From Scolanthus callimorphus (taxonomy: Eukaryota > Cnidaria > Anthozoa > Actiniaria > Edwardsiidae), in NCBI GenBank assembly GCA_033964015.1, contig CM066919.1, positions 4,430,101 to 4,494,100 of the forward strand: DNA of 64,000 bases, given 5' to 3'. How positions within the stretch are numbered: position 1 is the stretch's first letter; each line of letters starts with the position of its first letter. The notes beneath the pieces are model-generated. The model saw only the letters and a program-made list of their open reading frames with translations. It searched no databases and was not told where the DNA came from. A program made the translations under genes and the position numbers. Shown here in pieces: positions 33,492-44,026 of the stretch.

Positions 33492-34470
33492 GTGTTTGCG
33501 GATTGGTGTGATTCAAAACAGATTGATCCACTCCAGTCCTCTATTCAACAATTAGCAGACTTCTTTGAATTTTTGTTCTCAGTTAAGAAGTTAGCGCCAT
33601 CGACAATTAAGGGTTACCGCTCTGCTATAGGGTCAGTGCTTAAGTCATACGGTGGCAAGAAACCAGGTACAGATGCAGTATTGTCATCGTTGATGCGAGC
33701 GTTTGAAATTGAACGCCCTCGCTCTCCTAAGATTATTCCACAGTGGAATGTCGCTTTAGTTCTACAAGCCCTTTTGAAGGAGCCTTTTGAACACTTAGAT
33801 TCATGTGACATGAAGTATCTGTCTTGGAAGACAGCTCTTCTGGTAGCCTTGGCATCAGCTAGAAGGGTAAGCTGCTTACATGCCTTCTCTCTTGAGCCGG
33901 ATTCACAGAACCCACAACTTCCTGGGTCTCTGAGATTTGGCAGGCATAAGGTAGATGTGACAATTTTTACTAACCCTGCCTTTAAAGCTAAGAATCAAAT
34001 GGGGGATGCCAATCCTCCAGTAGTGATTCAGGCCTTACGGAACTTTCTGGCTAGTCAGGAGGAACCTGACAACATGCTCTGCCCTGTCAGGGCATTGCAG
34101 TATTATATTAAGCGTACTCAGCCCAAGAGGGGAAACTGCTTTAGACATCCCCTACAAACTGGGTGATGGATCAAACAAGCTAACCCCCAATTCTGTCTCA
34201 AGGTGGATTAGGTCAGCCATAAGGCAGGCATATTCTACCTTGGGTAATAACGAATACTACAGAGGTCTAACTGGTATATCGGCACACGAGGTTTGAGCCA
34301 TTGCCTCATTTTGGGCATTATTCAACGATGCGCCCTTAGAGAACATTCTGCGAGCGGCGTATTGGAACAATGAATCTACGTTTACCAGTTTTTACCTCCG
34401 GGACATGTCTGGATTTTCAGAACAGATCCACAGACTTGGACCCCTCTCCGTAGCCCAGTCTACAGTGTAG
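33492..34470 (+). pseudogene. DIRS tyrosine recombinase
   Basis: The core-binding part is FADWCDSKQIDPLQSSIQQL to about residue 75. The catalytic part has ALASARRVSCLHA, with the first catalytic Arg. The frame is lost near 34140 and resumes one frame over with IPYKLGDGSNKLTP. The HxxR box then reads H-E-V followed by TGA (34294-34296) where an Arg codon (CGA) is expected; the nucleophile Tyr is kept in SFYLRD (34393-34395) and the frame ends at 34470. In the intact element this enzyme inserts the circular DNA by recombination. Both defects inactivate it. Confidence 0.88.
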
Positions 34471-34768
34471 AGACTAGTTCTCGGAGTTTTGTGCATATCA
34501 TTTCCACAATTAGTTTTGTTTAGACATGTAAATATTGTACATAGAAAGAGGACAGGTGTAGACACCTAGTCTTAGTATCTAACTCCTGGCATTAATCTGC
34601 AATTTACCTGGAAGTGCAGTCAGTACCAACAGTATGTATGTGGTCATTGGTGACCGTTCAGTGGATGCTGTTCAAGTTGCTCATGATAAACCAGAACACA
34701 AGTTGGTTGGTCAAGTGACTACTCTATACAGCAGGATTGTACCCGCCACCTATCATGATATTCAGGTA

Positions 34769-34862
34769 TTCAATTTAGATTTTAGGGTAAGTTTACGAAA
34801 TAAATATATCATTTTTTTTGAAAATTGATATTTATGAGTAATATTTACCTAAAATCTAAATG
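34769..34862. repeat. DIRS internal complementary region
   Basis: Left half (TTTAGGGTAAGTTTACGAAA) complements the element's left outer end; right half (TTGATATTTATGAGTAATA) complements its right outer end. The two halves meet as the ends would in a circle. In DIRS models this region templates completion of the circular DNA. Confidence 0.9.
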
Positions 34863-34924
34863 ATTTTGCCCTCCGTACTCCTTGGGAGAAGTACTCCACC
34901 TCCCCGCTTTACATCCTTAATCAT

Positions 34925-35117
34925 TGCTGCTTCGCTCGTTGCACAAACGAAGTGGCGTGATCCAGTAGGAGTCTGGGTAATATGTAGGTACATCCGGGAA
35001 TATTATGTTTATTCCTTTGTCCTAGTGCATATCATTTGATGGCAAATTAGCATATTCAATTTAGATTTTAGGTAAGTATTACTCATAAATATCAATTTTC
35101 AAAAGAAAATGATATTT
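34925..35117. repeat. DIRS right inverted terminal repeat
   Basis: The complement of 28855-29012, from CGAAGTGGCGTGATCCAG to ATTTAGATTTTAGG, followed by a right-specific outer end that finishes AAAAGAAAATGATAT near 35115. Confidence 0.88.
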
Positions 35118-35150
35118 TAAATCCGTAAAGTTTGGATCGAACACCGGAAA
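35118..35150 (+). repeat. 33-bp direct repeat, right flank of the DIRS-like element
   Basis: Identical to 28816-28848. See the finding on a possible target-site duplication. Confidence 0.85.
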
Positions 35151-35400
35151 TTGAACTGAAGTTTAGCAGAACTCAGGAAGTCGCATTACAGTATGGATGT
35201 ATGTAATTTTCAAGTAATTTTCAAGGTATTGTCTTAACATATTCCCTTCGGAGTTCCTCACGACTTGTGGTTGGCTGTTCTGGCTATAAAATCTATTCAG
35301 ATTTTATTGTTTACCCTCTCTCTCGCATTTCATGTTTTGACCGGAACTGATTTGGTGTGCTTTTCCTTTAGTTCTCTACAGGATTGTCCCTTGGTCGTAA

Positions 35401-36092
35401 ATGTCGGACACGGAAGGAAAGACTCAGCCACAACCAGTACGGCACGAAGGAGCGTCGTTTTCTGGCGGGACGACGCAGAGCGCTTCAGTTTCGCAGGAAC
35501 CTCAGCTAGTCGACCAAGTCTTCTCCCTCTTTAAAGGTTTCCTGGACCAGCAGTTAGACGCTAAGGGGAAGGAACTTGAAACCAAGTCGGAGATACAAAA
35601 GCAGGTGGAAAAGCTCAAATATAAGGGTAATAGAAAGCAGTACGAGGTAAACGCCGAAATAAGTGCACTATTATTGAACATTGACGAACAGCGCGATAAC
35701 CCTGATAAAGTTCATTCGCTTACGAAGCAAGCTCAGATTCATCAGATTATCATTAAGAAAAGGCAAAAACTGATTAGGATTGCCGATAGGTCAAAAGACG
35801 GTTGGAGTATCGCAGAGGAGTACGAGTCCGACGACCTTGCATCAGACTCAGAGGACGAAAAGCGCCAAAAAGGCTAAGAATGTTGTTGAGAAAAGGAAGG
35901 CCGCCGAAAGATCCAAGCGGCCGGACAAGAGGCCAAAAGTTAACAATAGCAATGTTGGTAATCAGCTTTTTCGTGGTAAGACCAATTGGCGTTTTTATAA
36001 CTGTTATACTTTGTGTCTCTTGTCATTTTGGATGCCTGAGAATCCAACCATAAGTTGTTGTCTCTCGTTTTCTTTACATTTAAGAGTAAAAT
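35401..36092 (+). pseudogene. Gag-like ORF of a tyrosine-recombinase-type retroelement (probable)
   Basis: A frame of 158 codons starts at 35401 (MSDTEGKTQPQPVRHEG). It has a Gln/Lys-rich helical region (VDQVFSLFKGFLDQQLD, then KLKYKGNRKQYEVNAEI) and an end with KLIRIADRSKDGW, EEYESDDLASDSEDEK. It stops at 35877, but the basic tail KAKNVVEKRKAAERSKRPDK continues in another frame, so one base has been lost in the A-run near 35868. A good GTAAGA donor sits at 35974 after NQLFRG. I believe this is the N-terminal gag of a DIRS or related element common in corals, from memory of composition rather than a search. It is separate from the DIRS-like element that ends at 35117. A host gene's first exon is the alternative. 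Confidence 0.5.
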
Positions 36093-36357
36093 AATTTACG
36101 TTCATTTGAATGAAACGAATAAGAACGTAAAATACTTTTGAATTGACAATCTATTTCTTCCCGGGGCTTTCTTATGAGAATTGCAAGAGCGCTGATGTTC
36201 GAGGCTGGCAAAATTCGAAGTTTGTTTTAGCAATTTGAGACTCAAATGTTCTTCAAATGCCTCGAGACAGGCAAGCGTTGAGTGAATCAGACGATAAACT
36301 GATGCGAAAGGTGGAAGTTTTTCTTTAATACCGCATGCAGGCAAACACAAGTAGCAG

Positions 36358-37615
36358 TTGCTAAAATTCTCGTTGGAAGAATTTCTGGAGAATCATTTCG
36401 ATCAAAAGTCAACAAAATTTTCACCAACAGGAAATACGAGACTAATTGTGTATTTATTTCGGGATCCAAGAGCTGTAATTTCTTCTATGGATGAAAGTGC
36501 TTGGATTGGGTACACTAATCAAAACGGAACATTTATTTCACATTCATCACATAGCGAGAAATTTTTGGATTACATTAAAATGACTTGTCGTCAAATGGAA
36601 GAACATCTGGACTTTCTCTATAATCCGCCTCAATATTTCAAAAACAAAGTCCTTCTTTTGCGGTATGAAGATTTAATTATCGATCCTGTAAACATAATAA
36701 TAATAATAATGTTGTTTATTGATCCTTTCATAGCTTATAGCTAAATTACAGGATTTCCATGAATATTATATATAGAATTCGAACAATAAATAGATAAATA
36801 TACATAGATAATAGGGAGTAGGTAAATATAGATAAATAGAGGATATTACACGGTGGCGCGAAGATATGAGTTTTATTTTCGAGTGGCAAGAACAATATTT
36901 TACGAATGAACGCAGCGAATGAGTAAAATATCGTTTTTGACACGAGAAAATAAAACTCATATCTTCAAACCACCGTGTAATTTTCTTTTTATTATATAGA
37001 CAAACCAGAAAAAATATTCCAAATTGATTTCCAAACACTTTTGTTTTGATCGATATCCTCACTAGTGAGGATATGGAAAATATCTCACTGAGGACCCGGA
37101 TGTAGCTTCGTATGAGATCTACGACTGGCGTATTTCCCAGTAAAACACTCGTGTCTATATAATAAATATAATTATCAAATGTGATCACTAGCTGGGCAGC
37201 TCAGGTAGCTTGCATACTTGTTGGTAACATTACGAGGCATCTTTTCGAGTTTATTAATTTGTCATTACCAGATGGAATCGAAAAATGGTTAAATAACAAA
37301 ATGAACGTAAAGGAAGTAGATGGTCAGGATAGTATATACGGGATTAGGAAAAACGCCACATTGTCACTGCAAAAATGGAGGTTTACAGCCACCAGAGGTC
37401 TCGTGGCTGCTGTAGAGAGACATTGCGGGAACGTCATGAAAACACTGGGATATATAAAGACTAAAGGATCGTATGAGCTGCAAACACGGCTGAGTCACCC
37501 TTTACTGCGAACTCTGAAGCAGCCGTTCCCACTCATCATGAAAACAAAATTCCCTGACCAAACACAATTGCCGTTCTTTATTAGTAAATGGGTTTTCAAT
37601 GTTAAATCTGATTAA
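36358..37615 (+). CDS. Sulfotransferase, two C-terminal exons
   Basis: The product would transfer sulfate from PAPS to a carbohydrate or other acceptor, probably in the Golgi. Exon 1 (36358-36687) begins after GTAGCAG and carries RLIVYLFRDPRAVISSMD, the 3'-phosphate-binding RDPRAVISS block, and LLLRYEDLIIDP at its end. Exon 2 (37205-37615) begins after GCAGCTCAG in the same phase 0 and carries LFEFINLSLPDGIEKWL and ATLSLQKWRFTATRGLV, typical of the C-terminal half. The 5'-PSB loop (TxPRSGTT-like) is not in the window segment I can join, so upstream exons are missing or unseen. The intron (36688-37204) holds an ATA microsatellite and a hairpin element. A carbohydrate sulfotransferase 1-like assignment is likely but not proven. 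Confidence 0.75.
36838..37168. mobile_element. Hairpin element in the sulfotransferase intron (copy 3 of the TTACACGGTGG family)
   Basis: AGAGGATATTACACGGTGG and CCACCGTGTAATTTTC form a hairpin (36840-36985) whose tip reads ACGAATGAACGCAGCGAATGAG. The following block to 37168 (GAGGATATGGAAAATA, GTAAAACACTCGTGTCTATA) matches 10620-10700 in the arm of the element at 10156-12267. Confidence 0.85.
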
Positions 37616-38282
37616 TAATGGTCACTTTCTGCACTATTGTAATGTTGTGTGCTCCATGAAAATTACTGGATAAGCCACAAAATGTAAATGCTCTCTGAAC
37701 TTTCAGTAGCTTAACAGCAAGTAAACGTTAACAAGATAAACAAATAAAGTTTCCTTTTGACTTTTTGAGTTCTTTTCAAAATTCCCTGACCTTGAAAATG
37801 GACTTTTCAAGAATAATGGGAGCCCTGTCAAACCGGGTTTAACAACTTCCTTCATCTCGCAACTAACACTTAGCAACCTCAACATCTGAGGTTTTGCAAA
37901 GCTACAAAGATGCCTAGATTTTAGGGAACTGGCTCTTACACGCTTGCTGGCCACTTCTCTGACAAGAAAATATCTCAAATCGCAATCCAATTCCATCCTC
38001 TTGATAACAGGTCAAAACAACTAGAATTGCATTTGTCTAACAATTGAAAGGTTTTTCTATTAATCTGGAGGATTATTTTGATTATTACGGGCAAATGTAC
38101 ATGTGTTTTCACGGTTACAATTTTACTTATTTAAGTAACACCCTTTTATGTCCACGGTGGACAAATATTAAGCGTGCGAGAGCCCCTTTAAATAGGCTGT
38201 GAATGAGGCAGACTAAAAAAAAAATCCCCCAAAAATTTTGTCACAGAAAGAGTAATTCTAGTTCCATAGTTGGAGGCAAACC
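37616..38282. other. 3' flank of the sulfotransferase gene
   Basis: No gene. AATAAA at about 37742 is a possible polyadenylation signal. Confidence 0.4.
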
Positions 38283-38492
38283 TTAAAGGCCCATAACACC
38301 TTTCCATAATGCATTGCGCGCCATGGTATTTATATCCTTGACATCTAAAATAAGAAGATTGAGAGGCCAGTTGATAAATTAATATAAGCTTTTCAACAGT
38401 TATTTTTATTTTGTTATCCTTTTTCATTTTCAAAACCAAAACATAAACACCACGGTGCGCAATGCATTATGGAAAGGTGTAATGGGCCTTTA
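38283..38492. mobile_element. 210-bp MITE, TTAAAGGCCCATAACACC ends
   Basis: Terminal inverted repeats of about 36 bp: TTAAAGGCCCATAACACCTT at the left and GGAAAGGTGTAATGGGCCTT at the right, both running into TGCATTGCGC or its complement. No ORF of its own. Confidence 0.88.
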
Positions 38493-38609
38493 AAAACTAT
38501 ACACAAGACTATACTTTGTGACTAAGTGACACTTTTTAGTCACAAAGTGAAAAAGTTTGATTAGGTACAGCTGTGAAAATTCAAGCAAAGGTCTTTCATA
38601 AAATTATTT

Positions 38610-38690
38610 TAATTCAAATAATAATAATAATAATCTTCTTCTGTATATATAAAAAACTATAAAGTAATCAAAAACAGTGTAATCAAATTT
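38610..38690 (+). repeat. AAT microsatellite with 60-bp tail, copy 1
   Basis: (ATA)n followed by ATCTTCTTCTGTATATATAA and AAAGTAATCAAAAACAGTG. The same unit is at 41857-41930, between two 181-bp direct repeats, which suggests a small mobile unit. Confidence 0.7.
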
Positions 38691-38884
38691 GTGTAATTCA
38701 GCTAGTAGATATGGGAGGTTAAATTTTCCCTTGTATGACTAAAACATTAATTTTGCAACAGGACTGTTTCTACATTACTACAACCATGTGTCCTGAAACT
38801 TGGCAATTTTTTTCTGAATAGGTTTGTATTTTTTGTTTCTATCCACTTTTGAGAGTTTTTCAATCAATGCATTTTCAGTGAATA

Positions 38885-39000
38885 TGCAGGGACATCAACT
38901 CTCGGAGTCTCAAGATTTTTCACTTCGTCTCCTGGGAAATATTGACTGCCATACATTTACTGTATTTCTCCCGGGAGAATTTCAGGAAATTAATCCTGTT
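38885..39000 (+). repeat. Dispersed repeat, second copy of 19480-19620
   Basis: Both copies share GGAGTCTCAAGATTTTTC, ACTGCCATACATTTAC and GTATTTCTCCCRGGAGAATT, in the same order and strand. Confidence 0.75.
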
Positions 39001-39387
39001 AGATGTAATGTGTAATAGATTGGCGAAGTTTGCGGTTGGTCACTTCTCTCTTGTGTCCAGGATATCAGGTATCTTAAAAACGTTTTTAGGTAATCGGTAT
39101 TTTAATGCTGTTCAAATTGGGGGTATTTTGGTATCTTAGAGAAAAAATATCGGTATCCGGGTATTGAGTACCCCCCTGGCCGGCCTGTTTCGTATAGCAG
39201 TTGTTATAATTCAATATGATATTTATATAGTGCGCCGAACAATTACGGTCAAAAATAAACAGCAAAATACCTTTAATTTAGTGTAAATCTGAATGATTAC
39301 TCCGAGATAAAGCAGCCAAAATCAGCCTGGCAGTGTTAGAAACTGTTGCTATCTCGCTTATTCAAAAATTTATTCAGATAAAGAAAT

Positions 39388-39500
39388 ATTGGAATCCGGA
39401 TTCGTTGAGAGTTATGGAATCCGGAATCCACTGGTATGGAATCCGGAATCCAGTAGATTGGAATCCGGGATCCTAGGGCTGGAATCCGGAATACAAGATC
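39388..39500 (+). repeat. TGGAATCCGGAATCC minisatellite
   Basis: About six irregular copies of TGGAATCCGGAATCC separated by 5-15 bp. Confidence 0.85.
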
Positions 39501-39657
39501 TGCTTGGATTACCCTACATGTGGCGAGAATACCAAGAAAACAACTACTACAACCGGCAACCGGGAAAACTCTCCAAGTTCTCGTAGCTGAAGTGCAATCT
39601 CTAAAAGCACAGTAAGTTAAGATAGATACAAATGAAATATTTAGTTTTTAAATAATA

Positions 39658-39962
39658 CTAGCTGATGCCCGTGAAATATTCGCGGAGTGTGATGAAGAAC
39701 TTGATTTACTTAAAGTGTTCTCTGTTTTTATAAAATAGGAAAAGGGAAAAAATCACAATGGCCATATGGATGGGTGGAGGGGGTCATGATTTCCATGAGG
39801 TCCCCCATTAGCATGAGCCCCCCAAAAGGGTTTTTTGCACTGGTCTCCCTGATTTTGGTGCGACAAATCAGGCGTGAGTCCGTCTCTCAAATCGGTCAAA
39901 GAACCCGCGAAAATTGTTAAGCCATAAAACATATAACCCATTTCATTTGACTTCGGAATTGT
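39658..39962 (+). repeat. Dispersed repeat, copy 2 (see 5733-6053)
   Basis: Starts CTAGCTGATGCCCGTGAAAT and ends near TTCGGAATTGTTT; same orientation as the copy at 5733-6053. Confidence 0.78.
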
Positions 39963-40483
39963 TTGTACGTTTATCATAGCGGAGCACCATACCTAAGGGA
40001 AAACGTATAGTATACTATCGAGTTGATTTTTGAACGTCACGGGCATTATGGATCATTTTGATGACGTCAGTGATGACGTAAGGGCGCCTGACTTTGGTTA
40101 GAGTTCCTCTTATGGTCTTTGAAAGTTTGTCCAAGTTTGGCTTCTATAGAAGCTAACCATCGGGAGATATGATTGTTTCTTTATTTTTCTGGTATTAAAC
40201 CTATAGCGTACGCTGTCGTAAATGCTCAGCGACAAATATACTCTCAGTTCGTTGGATTTTGGAATATATATATTTGAATCACAAATCACGATATCTCACT
40301 GCTCACGCTAACAATCCTTCTCATTCTCACGCTATTCTAATTCTGTTTCTGATACATCACAGTCCCAGAGTTCTGTTAATTATTGTCCATGAAATAATTG
40401 TTCTAGATTGACCAATCACGTCTGTCTCTCACACAACTCATGAATACATAATTAATGTTTCGTGCCCAGTTCCTAACAACGCC

Positions 40484-40536
40484 GTCCGTCCGTCCGTCCC
40501 TCCGTCCGTCCGTCCGTCCGTCCGTCGTCCGTCCGT
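40484..40536 (+). repeat. (CCGT)n microsatellite
   Basis: About 12 tandem CCGT units with two interruptions. The opposing frames on both strands translate this repeat. Confidence 0.95.
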
Positions 40537-40599
40537 GTACACATGGGATCCCTGTGGTATACAAAGAAAAAATCGTTTCTCCTAAAGTGAATGCTAAGG

Positions 40600-41440
40600 C
40601 AACCATACTTGGGAAATTTTGTCTATGCTACAAGGGGGACTCAACGACATGGTCACGTGGTATGACGTCATCGATGACGTCATCAAACGATAAAAGGCTT
40701 ATATCTTGGGAAGGGGTGGACCTCAGACAACCAAACTTGGGTGAAGTTGTCTAAGTGGCAAGGGGGGTGCAACGGCCTGGTCACTTGGGTATGACGTCAT
40801 CGATGACGTCATCAAACCAGAAAAGGTTTATATCTTGTGAAGCATATCAATGTTTTGCTGTACGAACTTTATCCATTTCGCCGAGCTACTTAACTGACCT
40901 CAAGGTAATAATGAATCTCCAGCTCAAGCAATTCTTTGACTTTTTCGGTAGTTTTTTAGAGTGATATTTCATTTTAAATACGTCCAGGAGGTATACAGGT
41001 AATATTTTAGATATTTGACAGCGAGGGCAAAAATAAAAACTACACGCAAATCGTGAGAATTGACCTTTTGCTTTGAAAAGCCATATCATACTCACCAGAG
41101 CCAAACACTGAATGGAACCACTGGCACTTGAGCTTGTCATCCACGTCATGACTCAAGTGGTTTTTAAGGGGCATTTCGCCTTTTAATGAAACTAGTAGAT
41201 AAGGGCAAATGGATAACTAAAACTCGACATGGGGTGGAACTCAGACAACCAAACTTCCGTGAAGTTGTCCAAGAAGCAAGGGAGTGTAACTGCGTGGTCA
41301 CGTGGTCTGACGCCATCTTTGATGTCATCATAGGAGAAAAAGAATATATCTTGGGAAGGGATGAACCTCAATTGGGTGAAATTTTCAAAGTGGCAAGGGG
41401 AGTGCAATTGCCGCTTAGTAATGTGGTTTGTTAGTAATAC
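40600..41440 (+). repeat. 130-bp minisatellite with paired TGACGTCA sites
   Basis: Two adjacent units (about 40600-40725 and 40726-40855) and two more diverged ones (41215-41345, 41346-41440) share CTCAGACAACCAAACTT, AAGTTGTC.AAG.GGCAAG, CTGGTCAC.TGG, ATGACGTCATCGATGACGTC and a TATATCTTGGGAAG end. Perfect TGACGTCA octamers (the CREB/ATF site) lie at 40663, 40675, 40792 and 40804; a fifth is at 40062 just upstream. Confidence 0.85.
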
Positions 41441-41661
41441 CCTAATCACACCGGCGCTTAAACAAGTTTAAAGGTGGTTTAATTAAACTGATTTAAATCC
41501 TTATCTCCTAAGAGAAGACTGCCCAAATGACAAAACTGAATAGACTACACTGTACATGTTACTAAGTCATCATTTAGCTAGAAAGAGTTTATCGCAGTAA
41601 GAATCTTCCCGTGTTGTGAGCAGTTATACAACAGCGGTTTCAGTAACACGTGGCTTCGTCG

Positions 41662-42122
41662 CAGGCAGGCAGTCATAAGCACCTTGAAAAATCATATCAG
41701 TATCCTTTCGTTGTAAATGTAAATAAAAGATCGTCTGAGTTGTGTTGTAGATACTGGAGTAGCCTTAGTAGTGATAACAAGCAGCTTCGTAATCGTTGGC
41801 ATTTGGTGTTGCATTTTGTGCTTGCCTCTCAGATCTTGTGGAAATAATAATTGTCAAATAATAATAATAATAATCTTCTTCTGAATATATAAAAAAACTA
41901 TAAAGTAATCAAAAACAGTGTAATCAAATAATTAAGGGAGGCAGGCAGGCAGTCATAAGCACCTTGAAAAATCATATCAGTATCCTTTCGTTGTAAATGT
42001 AAATAACAGATCGTCTGAGTTGTGTTGTAGATACTGGAGTAGCCTTAGTAGTGATAACAAGCAGCTTCGTAATCGTTGGCATTTGGTGTTGCATTTTGTG
42101 CTTGCCTCTCAGATCTTGTGGA
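41662..42122 (+). repeat. 181-bp direct repeats around an AAT microsatellite unit
   Basis: 41662-41842 and 41941-42122 are near-identical, from GGCAGGCAGTCATAAGCACC to CTCAGATCTTGTGGA. Between them lies the (AAT)n unit also found at 38610-38690. Confidence 0.9.
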
Positions 42123-42402
42123 GTCGTGAGCTGGCTCGAAAATAATCTTGATTGAGCTTTCTGAGCTGTGTTATCCATCCTTGAAGAGTAAGTAATCGTC
42201 AGTTAGTAGTCCTTGGGGCATACAGTGGAATGTAGTTGTAAGAAGTCTTGGAACACGGTAGGGCCCATTGCCCCGCACTGACGAAGAAACTGCTTCCAAG
42301 GCTCTTTCGTCGGGCGTGAATATGTGCACAGCTTGGCACAAACCGTTCTCGAAGTCCTTGTAGCGAGCCGTATATCCTTGGATAACCTCCGCCTTTGGAA
42401 GG

Positions 42403-43098
42403 CTCAGGTGTGTTAAGGCCTGACTTGAAGGAGGTGGGGCTTATACGCGGATTCTTAAGAGAAAAAGCAGTTTTTGCAAATAACTACATTCGCAAAATAG
42501 CTACCGAGATGGAACTTGGTATGAGTAACACGTCCCCAAACCTTAATTGTTCCATGCATTTAGTTGCTATGGAGACACAATTTTAGAGTATCTGTAAGTA
42601 CCGTTTAAAATTTACTTTCAATCCCAAAAACGGGGAAAACTTACCGCCAATTTTCCTACTTTTTGACCCAAAATTCGTAATCTTCATGAACGTCTGCAGT
42701 TGATAACGCCTTTTAATCGTGTCCAGGGTCACGTGATCGTGAGAACTGTTGCCCTAGCAACAAAGTTTTTCTCCTATCTCCGCTAATATTCAAGGTGGTC
42801 TGCCTTAAAAGGCGCTTTATTGAAGGAATCGATGCAGTAAAGGAAAATTCCATCGTATTTTCAGAATAGCATGAGGTTTTCTGTTCCCCATTTTAAGTTA
42901 TGTCCCAAAAAAGGACAAATATGGAGCACGTCCCTTTAAATTGGTTGTCATGGAAACATAAACTGGCAAAATTTTGCTAGTACAAGAATTAACATTGATG
43001 CAAAGTTTCATTGCTGTAGCTATTTTCGTATTAGAGATATTTGCAATACTATTTTCTGCCCGCGTATAAGCCCCAAGTCAGGCCTTAACACACCTGAG
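42403..43098. mobile_element. 696-bp non-autonomous element, CTCAGGTGTGTTAAGGCC ends
   Basis: About 45-bp terminal inverted repeats: CTCAGGTGTGTTAAGGCCTG, then GGGGCTTATACGCGG; mirrored as CGCGTATAAGCCCC and CAGGCCTTAACACACCTGAG. The interior has no significant ORF. Target duplication not clear. Confidence 0.85.
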
Positions 43099-43570
43099 GG
43101 CCAGGGAATTAGCTTGTTCCTAATCCCACCGCAGGCCACCATGCCATTGGATTAATAAGACAACGAATCGGTTTTCATCCACCACAGTTTAATACAACGT
43201 TGTCGGGGTGAACGAAGGTTCATAGTCACATGACCACTGATCACGGGGTCGATACAATACATAGGGTGCCCAATGCCTACATAAACATAAACCCAACCTA
43301 GCCATGTCACACTATGGCGCAGGGATTTTTCACTACAATTTCCTTGCACAATTGTTTGGGTCCGCCAGGAGAAAGAGTCAGAGCATGATCACTGTTCGCC
43401 TTGCGTGAGTCGTGGGGAAGTGATCCTTGCACCCCCTATCCTGGGAAAGGATCGCAGCATTTAGTTTTTGGCAGAACCCATCCTAGGCGGGATCCAACGA
43501 CCAGTTCAATATGAGCAAAATTTCTCAAACTCATTAAAAGCTTTAAAAAAGCAACATTATGAGCGTGTTA

Positions 43571-43622
43571 GGAGATTCATTCCTTCGAAATCAATGTCGA
43601 CAAAAAGAAGGAATGAATCTCC
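43571..43622. repeat. 16-bp perfect stem hairpin
   Basis: GGAGATTCATTCCTTC and GAAGGAATGAATCTCC with a 20-bp loop. No T-tract follows. Function unknown. Confidence 0.8.
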
Positions 43623-44026
43623 TTCACTCTTATGATTTTATTCGTTCGAAAAGTTTTATTTGCCTTGACCTTTTCAACCCACTTCTCAGTGTTTGGAGCT
43701 CAAAACTGGGATCAATTCCCAGGCACAGCAGAGGTGAGAGGCGAAGGACTTAGACAATTTGCCCACCCGTGCTTTGCCAATAGAAAGTCACAATTTTCCA
43801 GAAAAATATTCTGCAATATATATTTTTCTAAGAATAAGTATGTAAAAAAGAAAAAAAAACTGTCTCTTTGCTTTTCTCTCTCCCTTTCTTTCCTGTGTTC
43901 TGTTTCTGTTCAGTAGGGGGTCTCACGAATGAGAAAGCCTTGGACTCTTTTGAGGCTGCTTTGCCAGCCCACGCTACCCACCAAAATGCGTTGTTCAAAC
44001 TTTGACTCTATACGACTTGAGGCTAT

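Larger units (their letters stand above)
28849..35117 (+). mobile_element. DIRS-like tyrosine-recombinase retrotransposon, 6.3 kb
   Basis: Inverted terminal repeats lie at about 28849-29012 and 34925-35117, sharing over 120 bp at near identity. An internal complementary region at 34769-34862 joins the complements of both outer ends, the hallmark of DIRS elements. Inside are gag-like (29529-31588), RT-RNase H (31622-33478) and tyrosine recombinase (33492-34470) regions. Several frameshifts and one in-frame stop make it inactive. A 33-bp direct repeat flanks it (28816-28848 and 35118-35150). No methyltransferase domain was found between RNase H and recombinase. Confidence 0.92.

Noticed and set aside
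36320..36440. Alternative frame VAKILVGRISGESF at the sulfotransferase exon start, resembling VACILVGNI of exon 2
   Set aside because: It loses the RDPRAVISS motif frame within 100 bp and does not join to exon 2; the likeness is probably chance.
40403..40754. Opposing frames around 40403-40754
   Set aside because: They translate a (CCGT)n microsatellite and the CRE minisatellite.
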